DNA of 5,608 nucleotides from an uncultured Flavobacteriales bacterium. Its GTDB lineage: Bacteria; Bacteroidota; Bacteroidia; Flavobacteriales; UBA7430. The stretch is taken from assembly GCA_913041775.1 (NCBI GenBank), contig CAJWJW010000096.1:1-5608 (forward strand), given 5' to 3'. The stretch's first letter is position 1. Every line of letters begins with the position of its first letter. The translations under genes and the position numbers were made by a program. Below, one piece after another: positions 1-5,128 of the stretch. The notes beneath the pieces were generated by a model. That model had not been told where the DNA came from. It searched no databases and worked only from the letters and a program-made list of their open reading frames with translations.

Positions 1-239
1 AGTTTAACGACGAATTACAAGATGCTCACGAGCTATACGAATTCTGTAAACACATACCTTGTAAGGTAAATATTATAGAATACAATCCTATAGATGGAGC
101 AGAGTTTAAACAAGCAAGCGTAGCTAAAGTTGATGCTTTTAAAGATTACCTTGAAGAGCGTGGCGTTGTTATAAATGTACGCCGTAGTAGAGGTAAAGAT
201 ATTGATGCTGCTTGCGGACAATTGGCGAACAAGAAATAA
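1..239 (+). CDS. rlmN: RlmN, dual-specificity 23S rRNA (A2503-C2)/tRNA (A37-C2) methyltransferase, C-terminal 78 residues (5' end outside window)
   Basis: This is the tail of a radical-SAM methyltransferase that methylates C2 of A2503 in 23S rRNA and of A37 in some tRNAs. The frame is open from base 3 and stops with TAA at 237-239. Two hallmarks of the RlmN C-terminus are visible. One is the strand NIIEYNPIDGAEF (local residues 23-35), matching the family's VNLIPxNPxxGxxF-type segment. The other is the ending VRRSRGKDIDAACGQLANKK, which holds the conserved Cys of AACGQL (local residue 71). In E. coli this is Cys355, which carries the covalent methyl/RNA intermediate. The iron-sulfur CxxxCxxC motif lies upstream, outside the window. 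The gene converges on the glycosyltransferase at 282-1760, with 42 bases between the stop codons. The visible part is intact, and identification is firm. Confidence 0.95.
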   Translation, partial: FNDELQDAHELYEFCKHIPCKVNIIEYNPIDGAEFKQASVAKVDAFKDYLEERGVVINVRRSRGKDIDAACGQLANKK

Positions 240-262
240 CAGGACTAAAAGATTCAGTTCCA

Positions 263-291
263 AAAAGCTTTCTCAGTGCTTTTATTCTTTT
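263..291. terminator. weak candidate bidirectional terminator between convergent genes
   Basis: AAAAGC (263-268) can pair with GCTTTT (278-283) around a 9-base loop. T-rich sequence follows on the + strand and A-rich sequence precedes it. The hairpin sits in the 42-base gap between two facing stop codons, where a shared terminator would be expected. The stem has only two G-C pairs and overlaps the glycosyltransferase stop codon at 282-284, so support is mainly positional. Confidence 0.25.
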
Positions 292-1760
292 ATTTCATCA
301 ATTATTCTATATAAGCCACCTACTTCGGTTTCATAAATTCCTTCCGTATTATAGGTGTCCTTTAAAATGGTTTTCAACTCATTTTTACAAACAATAACAA
401 GTTCACTCGTTTTAAATACTGGGGATTGTTTTAGTTCTACAAGTATATTTTTTTCTAGTAAAAAGGCTTTCTTATAAAAGAGAACTTGATCATAATGTTC
501 TGGATGATCTTCTTTTTTAAATATTGTTATATTTTCTAAGTTCGGGTATATCGCAACAATTTCTTTTAAAAAAGCACCCTCTATTTCCATGGTATATATT
601 TTCCCTTTTGGGCTTGTATTATTGTTTATGGTGATACATACATTGAATAGTAATAATACGACTAAAATGGACTTAATTAAATTCGTTTTAACTTTAATAA
701 CATCAATAATGGTGTTCATATTTATAGCAACTAATAAAGATAAAAGTGGAAATAAGGGAGCATCGTACCAGGATAACTTTACTGATGGGTAGGATATAAT
801 AAGTAAGTATCCACAAGAAACCAGTAGTAAGTATAGAGTGCTCTTAAAGGGTATAGCGTTTTTATTCTTAAATATAAAGGTGACAATTGCGAGTGGTACA
901 AGATAGGAATAGGGGTAAAATCTGGTTTCTATTAAGTTTATTAAATAAAAATCATATGGTTTTACCTGCCATTCCATAACGACTTTATTAATCCTTGAAA
1001 TTTCATTTTCCCATACAATTTTTAAATACCCAGGATTGTCCCACTCTCGTAATAAATAATAAGAACTGCAAAATAGAAAGATTACTAGTAGTGAGTAATA
1101 CACTCTTTTATGAGTATAAAGGTGGTAGTTTTTATATAACAATGAAAGAATAAAAAGCGGTGGTAGAAAAAGAAAAGCGGCAACACCTTTTGTTAAAAAA
1201 GCGAAACAAATGCTTAAGCTAATTAATAGGTAAACTAAATTTTTTTGATATTTTTTATCTATTAATGTTGCTATAAATGCGAATACGTATAATGTAAGCC
1301 AAAAAGTAAGTGAAGAGTCGAGGTCGCCAGTTCTCACAATATGATATCCAATATAGCCACTAGAACTTAGTAATATTAGCGCTGCAATAAGACCAATAAA
1401 CCAATTTTTTAGCACTTTTAACGAAAACAAAAAGGTCAGCATTATTGTCAGGAAACCAAATATTGCAGAGGGTAATCGAACACTGAATTCATTAATTCCA
1501 AATAAATTCATTGCTAAAGCCTGCAGCCAGATAACAAAAGGAGGCTTAGTGTTATACAAGTCTGGCTTACTGCCGTCCATAACGGTTATATAATTTTTAT
1601 TTGTGAGCATGTCTATTGCATTATTTGCATAGGTTGCTTCATCCCACATTTTAATGGGCTCTTTTCCTATATTATGAAAAATAGCAAAGTAGGATAATGC
1701 GACTAATACGCATCCGCTTATATAGTACTTTGTTGTTCTCTTAAATGATAAATGCTTCAT
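282..1760 (-). CDS. ArnT/PMT-like integral-membrane glycosyltransferase (GT39/GT83 type), 492 aa
   Basis: This is a probable polytopic GT-C glycosyltransferase, moving a sugar from a polyprenyl-phosphate donor to a lipid or protein acceptor at the outer face of the inner membrane. About 12 hydrophobic segments are visible, roughly at residues 12-28, 75-90, 94-116, 119-138, 150-166, 175-190, 193-210, 221-237, 281-297, 306-324, 334-350 and 361-378. A soluble tail of about 114 residues follows. The first large outer loop carries WDEATYA (39-45), whose Asp-Glu pair is in the usual place for the family's catalytic acidic residue, and then NTKPP (70-74). RTGDLD (143-148), FLTKG (188-192) and KLSWYDAPLFPL (328-339) also match ArnT-like enzymes. 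The ATG is the only good start: the frame is open upstream to a stop at 1812-1814 but contains no ATG, GTG or TTG. Hand counts gave GC of 25% (901-960), 22% (1201-1260) and 37% (1321-1380), against 42-45% in lines of ispB and dnaG. Donor and acceptor are unknown. Confidence 0.85.
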   Translation of the reverse strand: MKHLSFKRTTKYYISGCVLVALSYFAIFHNIGKEPIKMWDEATYANNAIDMLTNKNYITVMDGSKPDLYNTKPPFVIWLQALAMNLFGINEFSVRLPSAIFGFLTIMLTFLFSLKVLKNWFIGLIAALILLSSSGYIGYHIVRTGDLDSSLTFWLTLYVFAFIATLIDKKYQKNLVYLLISLSICFAFLTKGVAAFLFLPPLFILSLLYKNYHLYTHKRVYYSLLVIFLFCSSYYLLREWDNPGYLKIVWENEISRINKVVMEWQVKPYDFYLINLIETRFYPYSYLVPLAIVTFIFKNKNAIPFKSTLYLLLVSCGYLLIISYPSVKLSWYDAPLFPLLSLLVAINMNTIIDVIKVKTNLIKSILVVLLLFNVCITINNNTSPKGKIYTMEIEGAFLKEIVAIYPNLENITIFKKEDHPEHYDQVLFYKKAFLLEKNILVELKQSPVFKTSELVIVCKNELKTILKDTYNTEGIYETEVGGLYRIIDEIKE

Positions 1761-1804
1761 AACCTGAGTGTAATCTATTTTTTCTCCATCGGGACTAAAA
1801 ATAA

Positions 1805-1814
1805 TAGTATACTA
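1805..1814. repeat. perfect 10-base palindrome TAGTATACTA
   Basis: TAGTATACTA equals its own reverse complement. It is the first of three 10-base palindromes in 42 bases, 45 bases upstream of the glycosyltransferase start. It could be a protein-binding site, but no regulator family is recognised. Confidence 0.4.
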
Positions 1815-1821
1815 AATTAAC

Positions 1822-1831
1822 GACTTAAGTC
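1822..1831. repeat. perfect 10-base palindrome GACTTAAGTC
   Basis: GACTTAAGTC equals its own reverse complement. Its centre is 17 bases from that of the preceding palindrome. It is also overlapped by a short direct repeat TAACG (1818-1822 and 1832-1836). Function is unknown. Confidence 0.4.
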
Positions 1832-1836
1832 TAACG

Positions 1837-1846
1837 CAACATGTTG
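1837..1846. repeat. perfect 10-base palindrome CAACATGTTG
   Basis: CAACATGTTG equals its own reverse complement. Its centre is 15 bases from that of the second palindrome. The sequence differs from the other two, so the three are not copies of one operator. Function is unknown. Confidence 0.4.
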
Positions 1847-1905
1847 ATTAATAGAAGTTTATTGTTTCGTTTTTCAGTTTGCTGCTTCTTCTAAACAGAT
1901 AACAA

Positions 1906-1913
1906 CAAATATA
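1906..1913 (-). promoter_or_regulatory. candidate Bacteroidota -7 box for the glycosyltransferase gene
   Basis: Read on the - strand this is TATATTTG, an exact match to the TAnnTTTG -7 consensus of Bacteroidota housekeeping promoters. No clear TTTG -33 partner lies about 20 bases further upstream. If used, it would give a leader of roughly 140 bases that contains all three palindromes. In AT-rich DNA an eight-base motif with two free positions can occur by chance. Confidence 0.35.
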
Positions 1914-1968
1914 GTATTTGATCTTGATAATTTATGCTTCAGTATTAAATCTAAAAAACTTTTATTAT

Positions 1969-1976
1969 TACATTTG
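1969..1976 (+). promoter_or_regulatory. candidate -7 box TACATTTG directly upstream of ispB
   Basis: TACATTTG matches TAnnTTTG exactly and ends five bases before the ispB ATG at 1982. In Bacteroidota, transcription usually starts a few bases after this element. That would place the RNA 5' end at or next to the start codon, giving a leaderless or near-leaderless message. A good -33 TTTG is not visible at normal spacing. Confidence 0.45.
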
Positions 1977-1981
1977 CCCTC

Positions 1982-2956
1982 ATGTCTTTAATCGATCAAA
2001 TAAAAGCGCCAATAAAAGTTGAGATGGATTCTTTTGAGTCTAAGTTCAAATCTACCATGGCGAGTAAGGTTCCCTTACTAGATAAAATCACCCACTACAT
2101 TGTAAAACGTAAAGGGAAGCAAATGCGTCCGATGTTTGTTTTTCTTTCTGCTAAATTGTGTGGAGAACTAAACGAAAGTACTTTTCGTGGGGCATCTATG
2201 ATAGAGCTTTTGCATACTGCGACCTTAGTACACGACGATGTAGTAGACGATGCGAATATGCGCCGTGGATTCTTTTCTATAAACGCACTTTGGAAAAATA
2301 AAATTGCCGTTTTAGTAGGCGATTTCCTTCTATCAAAAGGCTTACTACTTGCAGTAAAAAACGAAGACTTTCGCCTTTTAAAACTCACTTCTCGTGCGGT
2401 AGAAGAGATGAGCGAAGGAGAATTATTGCAAATTGAAAAAGCCAGAAGATTAGATATTGTAGAAGAGGTTTATTACGAGATTATCCGTAAAAAAACAGCT
2501 TCACTTATTGCGGCTTGTTGTGCGGTTGGATGTTCCTCGGTTTCTAAAGACGAAGTACTAATTCAGAAAATGTGGAATTTTGGCGAAGCTATTGGTGTAG
2601 CTTTCCAGATAAAAGACGACCTTTTCGATTACCAAAAACAAGGACTTATAGGTAAGCCTGTAGGGATAGACATTAAAGAGCAAAAAATGACTTTGCCTTT
2701 AATTTATGCTCTACAACACTGCGATAAATCTACTCGTAAATCGGTTATAAACACCATCAAAAGGGATCACCATAACCCTAAAAAGGTGAAAGAAGTAATT
2801 GCCTTTGTGCGTGCAAGTGGTGGGCTAGAATATGCCGAAAAAAGCATGCACTCTTATCAGGCCAAAGCCGAAAAGATACTTTCTAGCTTTCCTAATACGG
2901 AAGTAAAAACATCCCTAGAGGCTTTAATTAAATATGTAATAGACCGGAAGGAATAA
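1982..2956 (+). CDS. ispB: long-chain all-trans polyprenyl diphosphate synthase (IspB/octaprenyl-synthase type), 324 aa
   Basis: This cytoplasmic enzyme adds isopentenyl diphosphate units to an allylic primer to build the side chain of the respiratory quinone. In flavobacteria that is normally menaquinone-6, so a hexaprenyl product is likely but not proven. All class I trans-prenyltransferase landmarks are present: GKQMRP (45-50), the first Asp-rich motif in HDDVVDD (84-90) followed by MRRG (93-96), GDFLLSKG (113-120), EMSEGELLQ (142-150), and the second Asp-rich motif FQIKDDLFD (208-216) followed by GKPVGIDIKEQKMTLPL (224-240). Ala80, five residues before the first Asp motif, is small. That agrees with a long-chain product, because bulky residues there stop elongation early. 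The length is normal. The first ATG gives the expected N-terminus; the in-frame ATG at 2024 would cut off 14 residues. No Shine-Dalgarno sequence is seen, and the gene starts five bases after a -7-like box. dnaG follows on the same strand after 75 bases, so the two may be co-transcribed. Confidence 0.93.
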   Translation: MSLIDQIKAPIKVEMDSFESKFKSTMASKVPLLDKITHYIVKRKGKQMRPMFVFLSAKLCGELNESTFRGASMIELLHTATLVHDDVVDDANMRRGFFSINALWKNKIAVLVGDFLLSKGLLLAVKNEDFRLLKLTSRAVEEMSEGELLQIEKARRLDIVEEVYYEIIRKKTASLIAACCAVGCSSVSKDEVLIQKMWNFGEAIGVAFQIKDDLFDYQKQGLIGKPVGIDIKEQKMTLPLIYALQHCDKSTRKSVINTIKRDHHNPKKVKEVIAFVRASGGLEYAEKSMHSYQAKAEKILSSFPNTEVKTSLEALIKYVIDRKE

Positions 2957-2975
2957 GTTTGGAATTTCGTATTCC
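2950..2975. repeat. two mutually exclusive short hairpins after ispB
   Basis: TATTCC (2970-2975) can pair with GGAATA (2950-2955, overlapping the ispB stop). Its part ATTCC (2971-2975) can instead pair with GGAAT (2961-2965) around a five-base loop. No T-run follows, so this is not a standard intrinsic terminator. The stems are short and may be fortuitous. Confidence 0.25.
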
Positions 2976-3031
2976 CTCTAATCATTTACTAATCCCTTTT
3001 ATTTGGTACTTTAGCCATTAAATTTACAAGC

Positions 3032-4960
3032 TTGATTCCAAAGGAAACCATAGACCTCATTTTCGAAACTGCCCGCATAGACGAGGTGGTAGGCGATTTT
3101 GTACACCTAAAAAAACGAGGGGTTAATATGTTGGGTAACTGCCCTTTCCACGACGAAAAAACGCCTTCATTTACAGTTTCTCCAGCCAAAGGAATTTACA
3201 AATGCTTTGGATGTGGTAAAGGAGGGAACTCTGTAAATTTCGTAATGGATCACGAGCATTTTTCGTATCCTGAAGCCTTAAAATTCCTAGCTAGCAAATA
3301 CAATATATTTATCGAAGAGCAAGAGCGAACTCCCGAACAGGAAGAAGCTGCCAACGACAGAGAAAGCATGTATATTGTTAGTAATATCGCTAACGACTAT
3401 TTTCAAGACCAACTTTTTAATGCAGACGAAGGCCGCGCTATTGGACTTAGTTATTTTAAAGAAAGAGGTTTTAGAGAAGATACCCTCAAAAAATTTCAGC
3501 TTGGTTACAGTCCAGAAAAAAGCGATGCTTTTAGTGCACACGCACTTAAGGAAGGTTATAAAGTTGAATTCTTAGAAAAAACAGGACTTACGATTCCTAA
3601 AGAATCCAGAAACTACGACCGTTTCCGTGGTAGAGTTATGTTTCCTATACATTCCCTTTCGGGTAGAGTTTTAGGTTTTGGAGGTAGAATTTTAAAGAGT
3701 AACGGTAAAGCCGCTAAATACCTCAACTCTCCAGAAAGCGAAATATACTCCAAGAGTAAGGTGCTCTATGGGATGTATCAGGCTAAAAATAGCATCGTTA
3801 AAAAAGCCCGATGTTTATTGGTTGAAGGCTATACAGATGTTGTGTCTATGCATCAAACAGGTATAGAAAACGTGGTGGCTTCTTCGGGTACTTCCTTGAC
3901 TGTAGATCAGATAAGGCTAGTAAAACGATTTACCAATAATATTACCTTACTTTTCGATGGAGATGCTGCAGGTTTAAAAGCAGCTCTTAGAGGGGTTAAT
4001 TTAATTCTTCAAGAAGGGCTCAATGTAAAGGTAGTTACCTTTCCAGATGGCGAAGATCCAGATTCATATGCTAAAAAAGTAAGCTCTGAAGAACTTGAAA
4101 ATTATATAGAAGAACAAGCAAAAGATTTTATAGAATTTAAATGCTCTTTACTTTTAGCCGAGGCTAAAGAGGACCCTATAAAAAGGGCGGAGTTAATAAA
4201 AGACATTGCCGCTACTATAGCACTTATACCCGATACAATTTCGAGAACGGTTTATGCACAAAGCTCCTCTTCTATTTTAGGAATAGACGAACAGCTTATT
4301 TTCTCTAGCATAGAGCAGTCGCGTTCTGGCAAATCTCCAGCAGCGAAAAATGAGCCTATGCAAGTGGTGTTTACAGGCACCAAAAAAACAGCTAAAGCTG
4401 CCGCGTTAACTTTAAGTTTAGAGGAAACAACCCTTATTCGCTTACTAGTTATTTACGGCACCTCAGCCATTAATTATGAATATGAAAATGAGGAAGGAGA
4501 AGAAGAAGTTACCACAGTTTCTGCAGCAGAATATATTTTATCGGAGCTTACCGAAGATGGGATAGAATTTACGAACACCGCTTTTAATAAAATATATGTT
4601 GAGTTTGTTAATCACGTTAACGAGGAGGAGACTATTCTAGACGATCAATATTTTGTGCGCCACCCAGATCCGGAAATTTCTCAGGCTGTTTCGGAGTTGT
4701 TAAGCGATAAATACCTCCTTAGCGACTGGTCTAAAAAAGAGATCATAGTTCCTACAGAAACGGATAAATTAAAGGATTTGGTAGTGGAGGCTGTTATACG
4801 TTTAAAGTCTAAGCAGGTGAAAATACAAATAGCCGAAATGCTTAAACAAATGAAAGACAATACCGTACCTGAAGAGGAGCGTTTAAGTTTTCTGAATAAA
4901 TTTCAACAATTAAATGATTTGTCAATGCACATTGACAAAAAGCTTGGCAGAGAATGTTGA
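3032..4960 (+). CDS. dnaG: DNA primase DnaG, 642 aa, TTG start
   Basis: This primase makes the RNA primers for chromosome replication, working with the replicative helicase DnaB at the fork. The N-terminal CHC2 zinc finger has ligands Cys37, His40, Cys58 and Cys61 within NCPFHDEKTPSF and YKCFGCGKGG. The RNA-polymerase core follows, with YDRFRGRVMFPI (195-206) and KYLNSPES (229-236). The TOPRIM centre has VEGYTDVV (264-271, Glu265), LFDGDAAG (307-314, Asp309 and Asp311) and EDPDSY (341-346). Residues from about 450 to the end form a divergent C-terminal region where the DnaB-binding domain belongs, with an acidic stretch near 483-492. TTG is the supported start: the frame is closed by TAA at 2990-2992, there is no ATG before the zinc finger, and the encoded IPKETIDLIFETARIDEVVGDF is the family N-terminus. 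The first ATG (3128, residue 33) would remove it. No Shine-Dalgarno is visible. A weak -7-like TACTTTAG lies at 3007-3014. The frame is intact. Confidence 0.96.
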   Translation: MIPKETIDLIFETARIDEVVGDFVHLKKRGVNMLGNCPFHDEKTPSFTVSPAKGIYKCFGCGKGGNSVNFVMDHEHFSYPEALKFLASKYNIFIEEQERTPEQEEAANDRESMYIVSNIANDYFQDQLFNADEGRAIGLSYFKERGFREDTLKKFQLGYSPEKSDAFSAHALKEGYKVEFLEKTGLTIPKESRNYDRFRGRVMFPIHSLSGRVLGFGGRILKSNGKAAKYLNSPESEIYSKSKVLYGMYQAKNSIVKKARCLLVEGYTDVVSMHQTGIENVVASSGTSLTVDQIRLVKRFTNNITLLFDGDAAGLKAALRGVNLILQEGLNVKVVTFPDGEDPDSYAKKVSSEELENYIEEQAKDFIEFKCSLLLAEAKEDPIKRAELIKDIAATIALIPDTISRTVYAQSSSSILGIDEQLIFSSIEQSRSGKSPAAKNEPMQVVFTGTKKTAKAAALTLSLEETTLIRLLVIYGTSAINYEYENEEGEEEVTTVSAAEYILSELTEDGIEFTNTAFNKIYVEFVNHVNEEETILDDQYFVRHPDPEISQAVSELLSDKYLLSDWSKKEIIVPTETDKLKDLVVEAVIRLKSKQVKIQIAEMLKQMKDNTVPEEERLSFLNKFQQLNDLSMHIDKKLGREC

Positions 4961-4991
4961 TTTATACACCTAGTTAAGACATCTTATTTAT

Positions 4992-5026
4992 AAAACCTCT
5001 ACTTAGAAATCAGGAGAGGTTTTTTT
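4992..5026 (+). terminator. intrinsic terminator after dnaG
   Basis: AAAACCTCT (4992-5000) and AGAGGTTTT (5015-5023) form a perfect nine-base stem around a 14-base loop. The 3' arm runs into a tract of seven T residues (5020-5026). It starts 32 bases after the dnaG stop and should end the ispB-dnaG transcript. The A-rich 5' flank gives only four A residues for the reverse direction, so it works best on the + strand. Confidence 0.88.
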
Positions 5027-5045
5027 GTATGCAATATGTCCCTAT

Positions 5046-5063
5046 ATTTTTTGCGGTTAATTT
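5046..5063 (+). repeat. first copy of an imperfect 18-base direct repeat
   Basis: ATTTTTTGCGGTTAATTT matches the block at 5089-5106 at 16 of 18 positions. The offset is 43 bases. It lies between the dnaG terminator and the promoter of the next gene. It may be a duplicated promoter or regulator site, or a chance likeness between T-rich stretches. Confidence 0.4.
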
Positions 5064-5088
5064 ATGATACAGATCAATATAAATGCTT

Positions 5089-5106
5089 ATTTTTTGCCGT
5101 AAATTT
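5089..5106 (+). repeat. second copy of the imperfect 18-base direct repeat
   Basis: ATTTTTTGCCGTAAATTT differs from the first copy at two positions. Its 3' half overlaps the exact -7 box at 5100-5107, whereas the first copy has only a degenerate version of that box. Confidence 0.4.
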
Positions 5107-5107
5107 G
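5100..5107 (+). promoter_or_regulatory. candidate -7 box TAAATTTG for the binding-protein gene
   Basis: TAAATTTG matches the TAnnTTTG consensus exactly. It lies 21 bases before the ATG at 5129, giving a predicted leader of about 15 bases. It follows a strong terminator, so the downstream gene needs its own promoter. No convincing TTTG -33 is visible about 20 bases upstream. The closest T-tract ending in G (5090-5096) is much too near. Confidence 0.5.
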
Positions 5108-5128
5108 CCTCATTAAAAAGATCAAAAT

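Noticed and set aside
33..263. Open frame of 76 codons on the - strand
   Set aside because: It is the antisense shadow of the rlmN coding sequence; its hydrophobic, low-complexity translation follows from reversed Lys/Glu/Asp codons.
212..397. Open frame of 61 codons on the + strand across the rlmN end
   Set aside because: It starts inside the conserved RlmN C-terminus and ends antisense to the glycosyltransferase; no protein-like features.
589..792. Open frame of 67 codons on the + strand
   Set aside because: It is antisense to the glycosyltransferase, whose motifs and membrane segments run continuously through this region; the peptide matches no family and has no own context.
2095..2388. 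Open frame of 97 codons on the - strand
   Set aside because: It lies wholly antisense within the catalytic core of ispB and is not protein-like.
2998..3014. Firm promoter call for dnaG (TTTATTTG or TACTTTAG)
   Set aside because: Each differs from TAnnTTTG at one conserved position and neither has a -33 box at proper spacing; dnaG may simply be read from the ispB promoter.
3287..3575. Overlapping open frames on both strands within dnaG
   Set aside because: Both are shadows of an intact, motif-rich primase gene.
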